DNA of 64,000 nt, from the NCBI GenBank assembly GCA_024529925.1, contig JAFEUB010000908.1, forward strand, positions 868,001-932,000. Reading direction: 5' to 3'. The DNA is from Ophthalmolycus amberensis. Lineage: Eukaryota > Chordata > Actinopteri > Perciformes > Zoarcidae. The notes below the pieces were generated by a model. The model saw only the letters and a program-made list of their open reading frames with translations. It was not told where the DNA came from and made no database searches. This document shows positions 35,031-47,910 of the stretch, piece by piece; the stretch's first letter is position 1, and each line of letters begins with the position of its first letter. The position numbers and the translations under genes are program-made.

Positions 35031-35622
35031 TCCATCTGGTCAGAGGGCAGTATCTTCTTAATATCATTCTTATCCAAGACAGGGATCATTAAAACCAGTA
35101 TAGGTTTAATTATGCCAACCGCCTATTGGATCAATCCCATATTAATCTCTTTTGTGCACTGATGCCTGGCTGAATACATCAAATACCCCAGTGTGCAGAA
35201 AATGCAATGAGAGAGAGCATTTGTGTGTGCTTTCGAGAGAGCTGAGATAAAATAATATACAGTGTATAGTGTGTATAGAAAATGCAGACAGTAAAAGCCC
35301 ACGTACACATACATGCAGAGCAGATGCCCAGTGTGGACTTAATGAGCCATGAATGATATGAGAGGCACGTGGAGATGCCCGTCTCTATCTGTTCAGAGAC
35401 AGGCTGTGGTTGGGACTCATCTGGTACCTGCCCTCCTCCCTACTGCACCTGTGCTTTAGATGCTCAGGGACGGTTGTGAAGCAGACCAGAATGATGACCT
35501 CTAACTTGTCATTTGTACCCATCTGATTTTAATCTGTTGCACAGTGTGAGAGAAGTAAACCTCATTTACTGTATATTTGGGATTCAAATGCTTTCCATCT
35601 CATTTGCAGGATAAATGAAACT

Positions 35623-35859
35623 CCTAAATGAATTTGTCAGCATTTTGGGAAGTACACTATACTTTGCAGTTAGATGAAAAGATCAACATCACTGTCCTGT
35701 GCTAAGAATTAAGATAGAGCCAGGAGGTGGAACAGTTAGCTTTACGCAAAATCTGGAACTCCCCTGCTTTTCTAGTTTTCATGCTTAAGAGTGATTCTCA
35801 TTCAACTCACAGCCAGAAAATAAATAAGCGTATTTAAATGTCGAAACTACTCCTTTAAA
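35623..35859 (+). repeat. Dispersed repeat with inverted ends (TTTAAAGGAGTAGTT type)
   Basis: The left part reads CATTTTGGGAAGTACACTAT and GTTAGATGAAAAGATCAACA. The middle has AGTTAGCTTTACGCAAAATC. The right end read in reverse is TTTAAAGGAGTAGTTTCGAC followed by ATTTAAATACGCTT, an approximate inverted copy of the left end. From memory intact copies run from TTAAAGGAATAGTTCGACAT to its complement, a DNA transposon of TTAA-targeting type (inference). It is degenerate and non-coding. Confidence 0.55.
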
Positions 35860-38800
35860 GTAGTCAATTTTCACTTTCTACGCATTGTGAACTTGTTAGC
35901 AGTAGTTCAGCCAGAGACAGTTAGATTTGTATATATATATATAAATAAATATAGGATTTCCCCAAAACATATAGAACAGGAATCTACAATACCGAGCCCA
36001 TGCACATTGACAGAAGACGGAAACAACATCTGGAGTCAAGCAGGTACATCAATTATTTCATGTTTAGAAAAAGACCGCAGCCCACATAGCGACAAGTAAA
36101 GCATCCATATCCACTCACATTACAATACTGATCACATCAAATATATGGAGTCCAAAATCATCCCATTGTGATCAAGTCCATGGAATGTCTTGCATTTCCC
36201 TTTACATATAATTAATCACAGAAATGCTCCGATACCCAAGTACTCATTCAGACCTCTTGAGGTGAGATTATGATTACCATCGACAATAGCTTTCTCCAGG
36301 AGAAGAGAGTCAATCTCACCTCCTCTACGAGAAAATGTAACAGCCTCAACAATATCAGTGATATGTAGTCAAGACCACCTAAACGAAGACCAAGTCATGA
36401 CAACATCCGAACCACAGGCACTTCTCAATTTGATCCACAAAGAAATTAATAAAATCACAGAAAATGAATATTCCCCTTCATTCAGCTCTTTTATTGTCAT
36501 ATATTAAACTATACGTATACGTGAGCAATTACATTTTATGAGTCTGAATTTTCTTTTGTTTCCTTTAAGCAATCACAGTCACGATGTTAATAACTCCTCT
36601 CTTGAAGCTAACCAAATAAGCAATGGAGTTCAGCTATAGATTCCATTAGGATGTGAACAATCACAAAACCAAAGTTAGAATAAAAGTATTATCTAGTGAT
36701 CAGTTTAATTAAGCTCAACTCCAAAACATCTGACAGGGGGAAATGCCCACAAACAATAATTGCAGGTAGCAGGCCTACTGAAGTCATCACTGCACATTAG
36801 CAACAAGGCAAACACAGGACAAAACTACATTTGCGCATGCAACAATTTAACATGGTTGCACCAATGCAAATTAATGCACACACATTGCGAATTGCATTCC
36901 AAATAAGACCCACCTTTGTGCCATTGTTTGCAGTTTATTCAAGTATTTTAATGTTTTTTATGCACTTATCCTGTCCTTTCTAGCTTCGGAACACTCCTGT
37001 TTCCTCCAGGACAAAATGAAAGCTTAGCTGAGAAAAACACATCGAGGCTACCCCACCGTGACTCGGACCTGGAAATATGAATTTATGTATTTTTTAATTT
37101 ACTGAATATATTGTTCCAACAAAGGGCAAAGGAGGTTTAATGGTTTTAGTGGAGAGTGATTAAAATATGGAGAGGGTGATTATAATGGGACAGAAAGGGA
37201 AATGAGAAAGGGAAGTGAGAGATATCAAGGATGAATGAAGGATGATGGCGATGCACTGAAGCAAAGCTCTATAAAAAAAAAGGCAAGAGAGGAAAATCTC
37301 AGGAAGGAAGCGTTGAAATAAATGGTGGTCTGCTGTTTGCCCACTGGTCTGCAGCTAGCTCTGTCATGGGCACAGATGACCCAAAACCAGAAGCTCTCCC
37401 TGCTGTCATCTACCTCCCGAGACCTCCATGGCACTGACCTAATTTAGACTGATTGATCTTCCTCCAAGCCCTCAAATGTGACCTCTCAGCCACTTTCCTC
37501 TACCTCACAACTATACATCTGGATTGGAAACTTTCATTTTTGAGGGTTTTAATGCTTTTAACTGATCTTTTATAGCTATTTTTTATTTACATAGATGCAT
37601 ATTATATAGATGTAGAAAAGTGTGCATATTTCCACCGAAAAAGGACAACTGTCTATTTTTTTTCATTACTGTTTTCATGCTGCTCTTGCTTGACAGTGAG
37701 AAAGCAGTTTAATATCAAAAGAGTAGAAAGTTGCAGAGAGGAGAACAGCTGTGTTTAGAAAATCTGCTGTAAGATCAGACAGTGTTATTGTTGAACAATG
37801 TCAAAAATGCTGAAAAGAGGTACTGCATCTCAGGAATTGCTACAGCATGTTTCGGGGAGCAAAATGTTGTGTTTACTTTTCTGAAGAATTTGTGCCATAC
37901 AGTCTACAGGATGTGCCTGATGGTACCTCACTTTTTCTCTCTTTGCACAAATTGTGGTAATAATCAAATCACAGCAATCTCCCCTCATCTACTTTACAAG
38001 TTGTGTTAGTTGACACTTCCTATGTGTGATTGAGGTTCACCAACAAAGCCTGTTGATTCATCATTATTGCCAAAGTTGAACTCATCAGAATTTGAGTTTG
38101 GAAGAATCTGAGTGAGGTGAACATGATGTGTTGATTTTTGAATGAAAATATATCAAGAAGTTTGCACAATGCACCATAACATCTTAAGAGAAGTAAAACT
38201 CTAATATTGTGCAATACTTTATATCATACCAATACAAACTGCAGGACTGTCACCCCCACATCACCACTCCTTATAAAGGGAAATGTTTAAGATTCAAAGT
38301 TTGGTTTAAAAAGTTGAATCAAAGACAACGTAATCTGAGATGAAAAACATTGTACATATTGATTATAAAGTTGTTCACTGTTTAATAGGGCCCTCATTAG
38401 TATTATTGTCTTTGCCATCAGCGCTATCATCTCTAGCAACAGCAGCATCCACAGCTGCATCGTCATTATCATCACTAATGGCATCATCACTGTCTTCATC
38501 AGGTGACTAAACAACTGTGATTGCTGGGCACCACACAGCATAAATTCTGTTACTAGATCCGAAACCCAGATAGAGTGCAACTCCATCCATCCCTCCATTC
38601 GTCCATCCGAGGAAAGAGAAACCATTGGTGGCCTGAGACCAGCCTCAGTAGTCCTCTCCTGTCCAGGAAGCTTCTCAGTGAGTTAGACTGAGTGGCCCTG
38701 CTCCGGCATGTTGAATAATGAATAAGAGGCTGATATCCTGTGACGGAAGACTGGGAGAGAGCACTTCCTCCCTGGGCCAGAGTGGGGCTTGAATACCCGT

Positions 38801-40163
38801 GAATAATACATGGCCAAAAGTGGGTCTGTTGAAATGACTCAATACTGGGAGTCAAGTGCGAGATTATCTTCCATGGTTATGAAAATATTGCAGCCTTGGT
38901 AACACAATAGGAGAGGTGAGAAGATGAGCGTAAGAAGCAGGCTCACAGTTACTGTTCTGTGTGAACAATATGTTGTCAAAATTTAAATTTCAGAAGTTGT
39001 TTCTGAAATGCCTGTCTGAAAGTGTCTCTGCTTGAGCCTTGTTTAGTCATGTATTGTAGAGAGATAATAATGTATTGATCCAAACTAAGAACTAATTCTG
39101 GTTTAAGTCTTCTCAAAAAAGAAGAACTGGATTCATTTTCACTGAAAGTGGACAAATAAGTGCGCTCTGTTCACCATGGCATGAGTCCTGCCTTGTTTCT
39201 TCATCTTCCCGAGTCTCACCATGGGATTCCGGTTACATGAATGTGGAAAACTAATAATCACGGCACCTGTCATTTCAAACTAAAATAAATCCTCCCGGAC
39301 AGAATTATGATATATTTACTTATCTTTATACAGTTGTCAATTTACACATTCAGAAATGGATTTTTGGCCTCCCACAAGACTAACTGGGGCCCCCTGGCTC
39401 TCACTGGGCCAAGTCAGCCTCCAAGAAAGCTGGAAACCGCAGGCTCTCGCTCAGCCCCAGCTCTCCCAGCTAACCACTAATCCATGTGTTTGATACATTA
39501 GACCCTCTGCTTGGCTTTGTTCTGCAGGGATGTGCTGTCCCTTCTCCTGCCAAGTCTCCCTCTTTTCCTCGACTATCTCTCTTGCTTGTGCTCTCTCTTG
39601 CTCCTGCTGCAGTCCAGAGGATTAAGCCAGAGTCCATGGGATTTATCTAATTGTGTTTAATTAGGCCTGGGTCAGGCCAGAGTCACGAAGCTCAGGCAGT
39701 TGGATTCGAGGAAGCAGATACTTTGGAGTAACCCCTCCAGATCTGAAGCTGGCAGGTGGGCCCGAGTAAGGTGAGAGAGAGGCAGAGAGAAAGAAGTAAG
39801 GGAGGATAAATGAATAGATTGCGAGTGAGGAGAAAGAGAGAGCAATAGAGGGCAGAGAGAGGTGGAAGAGAGGAATCAGTAAGGCGACAACGGTGTCTGT
39901 GTTGGATTCCCCCAAGGAGAAATCGATTGCCACGCGCCTCGCTGTTCCGCAGACCTCTGCTCCTCCATGCTTCTCTCGATGACACCATGCTGTGGGGAGC
40001 CGTAACTCACTGTGCCCTTGGTCGGGGCTTACGCAGATTGTGGGTCAGGAAGTCTTCCCTTTGGCATGATGCACTGTATCCCAGCTAAAATAAATTCTCT
40101 GCTGAAGAGCCTTGAATTAACAGCAAGCGGCCTCTTGCACTTGTCTGCTGAGGAGTACCAAGG
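35860..40163. other. AT-rich intergenic DNA
   Basis: Nothing is recognised except a possible dispersed-repeat fragment at 36355. The patch 39340-39600 is CT-rich and GC-richer than its surroundings. No gene is supported. Confidence 0.5.
36355..36420 (+). repeat. Possible dispersed repeat fragment (AGTCAAGACCACC...)
   Basis: TAGTCAAGACCACCTAAACG and AAGACCAAGTCATGACAACA resemble a fish repeat rich in AAGACCAAG words (memory). It is short and decayed, and the call is uncertain. Confidence 0.3.
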
Positions 40164-40171
40164 GCTTAGAG

Positions 40172-40664
40172 CAGGGGTCTCAAACTCATTTTCACTCCGG
40201 GCCACATCAGCATCATGGCCGCCCACAAAGGGCCGGTTGGAAATGTAACTACTCGTAACATATTGTTAAATAACTCTCTGCATTCACAGTTTAAATTAGT
40301 CTTCAATGTACTCACAATACATTTCCATGTTAAATGTACAGTAACCAGCCAAAGAGCTGCTTCTATGACTGTTTAAGTATCTCATCATTTTGACTTTCAA
40401 TCTCATCATTTTGACTTTCTAATCTCATACTTTTGACTTTCAATCTCAGAATTTTGACTTTCTATCTAGAATTATGACTTTCTATCATAGTTATGACTTT
40501 CTATCTCATAACTTCGACTTTCTATCTCAGAATTTCGACTATGGGGATATTTTTATTATCAAGTCTAACTTTTTTACTTTTTTTTTTGCTGGCAGATTCG
40601 CGGGCCACATAAAATTACGTAGCGGGCCGGATTCGGCCCGCGGGCCGGGAGTTTGAGACCCCTG
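40172..40664. mobile_element. Non-autonomous hAT-like DNA transposon with perfect TIRs and target duplication
   Basis: The element starts CAGGGGTCTCAAACTC and ends GAGTTTGAGACCCCTG, an exact 16-bp inverted repeat. It is flanked by GCTTAGAG at 40164-40171 and again at 40665-40672, a perfect 8-bp target-site duplication, the hallmark of hAT insertions. Subterminal segments are rich in GGGCCACAT and GCGGGCCGG. The interior holds eight copies of a roughly 21-bp unit and no transposase, so it was mobilised in trans. From memory, elements beginning CAGGGGTCTCAAACTC are widespread in vertebrates, but the exact family is not assigned. The intact ends and duplication suggest a fairly young insertion. 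It carries no gene. Confidence 0.93.
40380..40550 (+). repeat. About 21-bp minisatellite inside the hAT-like element (8 units)
   Basis: The unit is close to TCTCATAATTTTGACTTTCTA, with variants reading ATCATTTTG, ATACTTTTG, AGAATTTTG, AGAATTATG, ATAGTTATG, ATAACTTCG and AGAATTTCG before ACTTTC. Units are 19-22 bp long. It is an internal part of the transposon at 40172-40664, and similar arrays are known inside related fish hAT elements (memory). Confidence 0.85.
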
Positions 40665-41313
40665 GCTTAGAGGAAGACAAAGGCACAGAGGGGGTGCAAA
40701 AGGAAAGCACCGGTTTCTTTGATTTTCATCGACTAAAGACCTCCACGTCTACTCCGAGCATTTAACACTCACTATATCTGGGTTACTTTCATTCGATGTT
40801 TTCACATTACAGTCCTATCACAATTTACCGAACAAGCAGTCACGCATACATGTAACACAGAAAACAACATGTCACCATGTATTTGGTCCACTACATCATC
40901 CAGTGCAAGACTGATCCAAGATGTAACCATAGGAACTGAAACAAGTGCTTAATGACTCTCATCTCTCATCAAAGAAAAGGCACCCACATACTTTTTTTTT
41001 TCTCCATCCAATAAGTCAGTGAAATGCTATTGATATTACTATAAAAATTCAGCAATGCGTCAAGGAAACATGTTTATCCTTGTAAAGGAGCTGTCATTTG
41101 AAATCTCCAAGTGTTTTCTCCTGTTGCAGACAAAATGAATCCGGTCGCCTCATAATGAGCCCTTATTATGGCATTGTGTTTATGCTGGGCGAAACAAATT
41201 GTGATTCCTTTGGGTAAAGCTGGGGGAAAAAAAGTGTATGTAATTTGTGCGCCATTGCATTGTCATCGGGAGTAACTGTAAAAGCGAGCGGCCTCTGAAA
41301 TGTGAGCTGTGAG

Positions 41314-41337
41314 CACACACACACACACACACACACA
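41314..41337 (+). repeat. (CA)12 microsatellite
   Basis: A pure CA tract. A (GT)15 tract follows at 41553, only 215 bp away. Confidence 0.95.
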
Positions 41338-41551
41338 AGTATGCAATAGCAAAGCCACACAAAAAGGAGTTCTGGTGCCTATAAAAGCATGCTGACGGAG
41401 TGGCAGTTGTAAATGAAATGTAATGAAATGCTGCTGCTTGCTGTTGTCTTGATTCCCTTCATCACGTTGTGATCTAAGACTTTATGAGACAACCACCCCA
41501 GCTGACAACTCTATATAGTGTGTTTTTTCTTCTTTCCGTGCGTGTCTGCAA

Positions 41552-41552
<1 letters not shown>

Positions 41553-41582
<30 letters not shown>
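41553..41582 (+). repeat. (GT)15 microsatellite
   Basis: A pure GT tract. Together with the CA tract at 41314 it forms an inverted pair that could base-pair. Confidence 0.95.
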
Positions 41583-41585
<3 letters not shown>

Positions 41586-44079
41586 GAGAGAGACAAAGTT
41601 GGAGTGTTTATGATGTTCAAATATTGACATTGTTTTCAAGTTTAGCGATTAGAAATCTGATTGTGGACATGTTGGAAAAGTCTACAAAAAGGTCCAAGAT
41701 GGTTAGTCTCTACATAATAGCACATGTCAGTGAACCCTTTTTAGATAGAATTTCAGCATGCTAATTTGCTCAATCCAAATAACTGCCACAGACTAACCAT
41801 ACTATAAAACCCTGTGATTCCCTGGTGTCCATCATAACCAATGTGTTGATTCAGTTAGAAAGACAGATGGCCAGTGACAGTCAATGCTATTAACCTCCAC
41901 TGACTCCCACAAAGCTCCCACAATTACTCACTATCCCTCTTAATCACAATGACCCATAACAGTATCCAACACACTCCATTGGGCTCAGAAATGGTTCACT
42001 GTACAATTATTCAAATCACAGCTGAATAAGAGCATCGGATGGAATTGTTGGAATTGAGTAATTATAGGGGGAAGCCAGCGGTGGCTCAAAATGCCACAAG
42101 CTAAGCGATTAAGTAATATCCTTGTATCCACGGTAACCTTTCTGAAGAAAAGTAATATCAGTATAATGTGGCCCCGACTGATCAGAACGAGAGAGAGAGC
42201 AGAGAAGATGTCTGACTAGAAACATGAGACAATATTGTGGAAGAGGTTCACCAAGACGTCTATAATTGATTTTTAATGGATCAGAGTTAATTGGTGAATT
42301 TGTGTTCATGATTTTAACACAGGACATTTTTCCAAGGTGCCTGGGTACCGACACATTCAGTCTGTTCTAAAATGGTTTCTGACATGCCGAGGGAGCCTCT
42401 AAGCTGGCTTTATGGAAATGTTGCCACACGTCTCTGGTTCCTCACATTGGAAGTATAGCAACTTGCCTTTTCATCTATGTTTTTGATACCTAAGAAATAG
42501 CTACCGTCACTGCTCTGGAAAAAAAAGAAACCTTTGCTTTCTACTTCCCCGACACCTGCATGTATCCTATCATAAAGAAGAAATGGCGAAACATCAGTGT
42601 GAGGCTTCATCACGTGGACCCATAGATGGAGAAAATGAATAAAACTTTATTATTCACCACAAGGTTGGCAGGGCGAGCTACTGAACACAATATATCCATT
42701 TTCATCACCCTAACAACTCAGTCCTCTGTCATCCCCAACATTAAGAATTGAGTTCAATATATCAGCCCCTTCAAATCTCTGCATCCTCAAAACAACACTC
42801 TCCATTTGAGTTTAACTTGTGCAGCGACTGAGGAGGATTTGTGTGTGGGTCTCTGTGTGTGTTTGTGTCTACCGTGAAAAAAAAAAGTTTATTGTTAACT
42901 CTTTTTTGTGTTTTAAATGTAAAAAACATAATTCAACATTTACACTATAGATACCAGGATGGTTATGTATATTTTGTTCCTATTGTGGTGTCAGATTTTT
43001 GATAAAAGAAGATTAGATAAGTCATATTTTGTCACTGTATGTATATTTTATATCTATTTAACTGAGGACCAGTTAGGAACATAGGCAAGACATGGTTGAG
43101 TTTTCACTGCCCTCAAGGGATTTTTAGTGAACCAGACATGTTCGACGAAAAGGTAAGCGAGGATTTTAGTTACATTGATCATGTTTCTTTTAATCGAAGT
43201 AATCTTTTCAGTTTGATAATTAGAAACATTCAAAATGTGATTATATTTTTCAGAATATGTGTGACAGCTCAAATATATCATTCTGAATAAAGCATGACTT
43301 TACATATGGCAAGTAAACTTTCTGGTAAATCCTAATAACCATAACCAAACATTGCAGCGACTAAAAATTGGTTGAAGGAGTGAAACTGTTGTGTTCTTTG
43401 CGTAACCTTTGTAGACTCATTCTATGAAGTATAAGCTGTATTGTCCCGACTGCATGAAGTAAAAGTGGGACACAGCCAGACTTAAATTAGAGAGAGGCAC
43501 AGCAGTTGCATGTGTTCACATAACATTGAGGCTAGTTGCCTAGTCACAGCGGAACACAGCGCTGCATCCTGGTCCCTGAGAGTGGACTGGAGATGCTGAC
43601 TCAGCCACATCCCTCAGCTGCAGGCTACAATTGGCCCCCAGGAGCACAATGGCTGACCCACATAGCTCGACGCTAGGTAAAATACAGCACCAGCGTACAT
43701 TAAGTTTCACAACACTTTACTTGTACTAAACTAACACTTCTAGTGACATTATGTCCCGACATAACAGCTCTGATACACTCTAATAAGATATATGTTCTAC
43801 TCTAGTCGAACATTGCACAAAGAAAATTATTTTGAAGTGCCTTAGCAGGTACTAACTGAATTACATGGTTGAATAGTCTGTCCTCACATGACCCATGAGC
43901 CTATGAGGACATTACAACACGGAATAAACACCTTGTTTTTGCAACATCTGTGTAATCTGTGAAGTAGCTTGAAGCTTAGTGAGTGTTTTATTCTCTGTCA
44001 GTTGCGTAAATGGGCCTTTTTGTCCTCAAAGTAGGTTTGAATCTAACATTGTCCATATACTGGACAATTGCACATACAT

Positions 44080-44108
44080 AGACACACACGCACACACACA
44101 CATACACA
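44080..44108 (+). repeat. Imperfect (CA)n tract
   Basis: CA dinucleotides with GC and TA interruptions. Confidence 0.88.
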
Positions 44109-44372
44109 AAAGGCAATCAGATGTGTGGTGGCCTGAGGCTTACTTGCCCTTGGCAACAGACTTGCGCGACCATCGCCTCCCATTAACCTCCTCCAAAGAG
44201 GGGAAAGAGGACTGCAAACAGACAAGAGCTGAAGACTTTATATTTAGAGGTGTGCTGCTGAGGCTCTGCTACCGGTACTGTCTTTCATCCAACTTGTGAG
44301 GCAGTGTTTGCAGGCTAGCAGTAACCTGGCAACAGGTTATGTTTGATGGTGTGCTTTTATAAAGAAAGAAAA

Positions 44373-44414
44373 ATAAATATATATACATATATATATATAT
44401 ATATGTATATATAT
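44373..44414 (+). repeat. (AT)n-rich palindromic tract
   Basis: ATATATACATATAT and its complement ATATATGTATATAT flank a pure AT core, so the tract is a potential cruciform. Confidence 0.88.
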
Positions 44415-45649
44415 TCTGAAAACTGAAATTGAGGGTTAAAGACTGAGGGTTAAAGTCAACCCAGAGGAAAAGGAAGGGGGAAGGAAAGAGGAAACTTGGG
44501 TTCTTGGATGTACGAATGTGTCCTTTTATATTGAAAATGTGACCTAGATTAGCACTTTATGTGGAGTAGGATTCTAAAGAGTAGGATCCTCTTCTCCACT
44601 CTTCTGGTGGAAATACTATCCTCAACATTATTCAAGATCAACGTTTGTATGAGAGCATGCTTTTGTCTGTTATTGAGCTGTGCCCCTAGCCATTCATCAT
44701 GCTATGTACAGCATGAGAGCATTGGAGTTTGAGACTGGGAAAAGAAGCCAGAGGTTTTTTTCATTCTTGGTCAGTTACTGTATAGAATACGAGCTGTATA
44801 GATATATTTTCCTGTAATTATATATTCTTCGCTCAGTGTGCCAGAGGTGACTATTTGGACCTAAAGACGTGAAACTGTGTGTACTGGTGGCACATGCGTA
44901 ATACTTTCCTTTCTACAGAGAGACCACTTAATTAATGTGGTTCTGCTTTTGCCTGTTTGTGTGCGTGGTGTTCTGTAAAGTATTATTTGGATAATATTGT
45001 TCTGAAGGACTCTTGCCTTCCTTCCGATCAATAATTCAAGGTGTTTTTTTTGAGCAGTGAGTAAACTGTAAACAGGATACTGATCTGTTCAGATAACATG
45101 ACCTCCATTATGTAATCATGAAGACCTCGAATGTCATCGATCGGTGGGGAATCATGAGCAACTTTCGAGATGTTTCATCCTCAACTAACTATTGTGAAGG
45201 GAGGGGTAAGAAGATCGACTAGTCCCTACAAACTCATGCTAATGATAAAAAGAATATACAGAGACACACTTACTCGAAAAAGCAGACATGGTAGAACACA
45301 TTTATGGCTGTATGATTTACACTTTTCTCAGTCTAAAGTATGAAAGCCTTGTGTGTACTTTTCCACGCCAACTTTGATCAGAGCCCTTGAGAAAATGGTC
45401 ATCTGGAGTCTGTAAAGGAAACTTTGTTAATTGTTAAAACTAACACTGTGCAACCTGTACTGTGTTCTGCCTGGGCTAAGGTGGACACAACGGCAGCTAG
45501 CTCTATTTTGTTGTCAAATACAGGAAGGCCGGGAGGAGAAAAACACCATGAACTTGTATCAGTAGAAAGAGAGAGGACACTTGGTATTATTAATAGTAAC
45601 AGACCCATGACAGTGAACAGAGAGGAGCCTGTGTGAGCTGCCTTTTATT

Positions 45650-46730
45650 TCAACCACCCTCCCATATGCCCCACAACCTCCCACTTCCCTCCACCCAAGC
45701 ATCTTATGAAATATGTACAAGGCAAACAGAGGTGGGGTTGATGCGCAGACCTTCCTCCTCTATGACTAACCGCTACATGTCCAGTACCATTAGTTATTTA
45801 TAAGGCATGCCGTGTATGTGCCAGAGTGGCCTCGCTCGCTTCCCTCCATGCCATAAGGGCACTTTCATAACACCCTGTTTACATTTCAACCACCGAGAGA
45901 GGCGCGATAACAAAAAAAGATCTCCAATTAGTTACAGTGTCCAGAGCATGGCGAGACATCCCGGTCCTGATACATATTTGTAATGCGTCTTAGAGCCTAT
46001 TGGTTTGTGCTGGTCATCATCCAAAGTTATTGGGGGAGATGAGTTGAATACTTTTCCATAGAGCCTCAATTAGATTCAACTTCAGAGTGGGAAAGAAATG
46101 TGAAAACAATAAAGGCTCAGTTCTAAAAGAGCCGTCCAATGTACATTGCAATTACATTCAAGGAGCAGACCATGTTTATGTTGTTCCTGTACATTGTGGG
46201 CACTTTTGAAAATTACCTACTTTTCTTCTCGTCCGTCTTTAACATATAGGATTAGATTATAGATGGCAATTTGGATTTTTATGTTCCAGGACTTTACTGT
46301 TACCGGGATTCAATATCCTAAACACAGCGCGTGGTTTAAAATCATTTTTAACGGCATTCATTTCAATCCATTTACTGTAATGATGTCAAACAGATGCACA
46401 TAGAATGGAATGATGGATGCTCAATAGCTGGATTAGATTATCTTGATGCACATGGATTGAATAATAATTAAAATCAATTTTGACAACATGGCGACATTTA
46501 TTATAGAAAAATCAATGAACGCAGCAAAGCCCCTTGCACAGTGAATACATTGCAGATTGTCACAGAGACATCTGTATTGGAGTATGTGGGAGCTTTGAAA
46601 TTTGGCTTCTCAGGAATGAAAACAGTCTTTTGCCACTTGCATAGAAATAAGTGGGAGGATTCATTGTCAGAAAGTAAACAAAGCAGTGTGACAAGCCAAT
46701 GCCCCACCACCACCACTCAGTTTGTGTAAC
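45650..46730. promoter_or_regulatory. Candidate enhancer cluster with homeodomain and HOX/PBX-like motifs
   Basis: About 1 kb without microsatellites or recognised repeats. It holds many TAAT cores (CCAATTAGTTAC, CTCAATTAGATTC, GGATTAGATTATAG, GAATAATAATTAAAATC) and TGATGGATG, which fits the HOX/PBX TGATNNAT consensus. A GGATTAGATTA word occurs twice (about 46249 and 46431). No coding frame is supported. The regulatory role is inference from motif density and lack of decay signs. Confidence 0.3.
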
Positions 46731-47318
46731 ACATCAAGAATCAGATCAAATCTGGATTAAGAACAAAATGCCTATGGCATATACATGTACCTTCCAACTG
46801 TATAGATTACAAGCTGTGTGCTTACCAAGGGACACCATCTGGTATAACTGGATTCTCCTACATGGTATGATTAACTTTGTGTAAACCACGACGCTCAACA
46901 GATTTTTGTTTCAGACACCTTTATTAAAAATCAGGTCATACTCTGCAACATGTTGTCTCTCTTCCACCAGAGCAAGAAAGTGATACTCCTGATGAAACTG
47001 AAGAAAACAACATTGCCATCCTTAAAATATCAAAAGTTAAACAACTTTACAGAAATAAAATGATAAAATATTGTTTTATGGAAAACTGAAGCTGCTCAGT
47101 AATTTATGAAGATATAAGAATGTAAAAATTGTAAAAGCCGTACAGTTTGAATTCAGATTGCTTCTGTGTACATTGTGAAAGCTCAGCATCCTCCCTCCCT
47201 TATGGCAATGTAGGTCATATTTTCCTCCAACTCTGCCTCTTGAGTGTCTCAGCATGAGGCTAGCCCTGCCCCATCTCTGGGTGCCACCAAACACAGAGCT
47301 GGCACTACCTCCAGGGGC

Positions 47319-47342
47319 ACACACACACACACACACACACAC
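47319..47342 (+). repeat. (CA)12 microsatellite
   Basis: A pure CA tract. Confidence 0.94.
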
Positions 47343-47863
47343 ATTCTGACAGAAGCGATGCCAGGAAGACCTCAGACATGTTACCATACTGCACCACTGT
47401 CTGGGGCCTCCATTGCCACTGTATCCCCAAACCACTATCCAGCACCACGCCTCATAGATCAAGCCTCAGGCCAGGCCAGCCCTGCCCAGCTGTGTGTGAT
47501 CCAGACCAGACCTGGCTGACACCAGTCTACCCGCCATCCACACCATCCACTCGATACTTCTCAGCATCGCCCACACCCTAATCTCTCTCATCACTTGTCT
47601 CTGGATGGATGGGGGCATGGGATTGACGGCGCGCTTGTCGCCTCCGTCCTTGCCATCGCCATCTGCTTGGTGAGCCCAAGGAAAGCGAGAGGAACGACCG
47701 CGTGCGTCTGCCAGCCAACCAGCTAGCCTTGCAGAGGGCCGTTGCGTCCAAAAACTCTGTGCCGTGCCGCAGAACCTTAACTCACTGTCACAGGGCCGTC
47801 CAATGTGATTGATCTGGTCCATTTAGTCAGAGCAGCCAAGTCTGGAGGAGGCCTGGTCCTCCA

Positions 47864-47910
47864 GTAGCCCCTCCAGCCCCCCTCCAGCCCCCTCAGCCCA
47901 CTCTAGCCCT
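47864..47910 (+). repeat. C-rich short tandem (CCCCTCCAG-like)
   Basis: About four imperfect units of CAGCCCCTC/CAGCCCCC words. Confidence 0.7.

Larger units (their letters stand above)
40673..45649. other. Intergenic DNA with CA/GT and AT arrays
   Basis: No recognised exon. The short direct repeat GAGGGTTAAAG occurs at about 44431 and 44446. Nothing else can be supported. Confidence 0.5.

Noticed and set aside
40380..40550. CRISPR-like regularly spaced repeats
   Set aside because: Units are contiguous without spacers and lie in a vertebrate DNA transposon.
40474..40656. 60-codon open frame
   Set aside because: It lies wholly inside the non-autonomous hAT-like element and its minisatellite.
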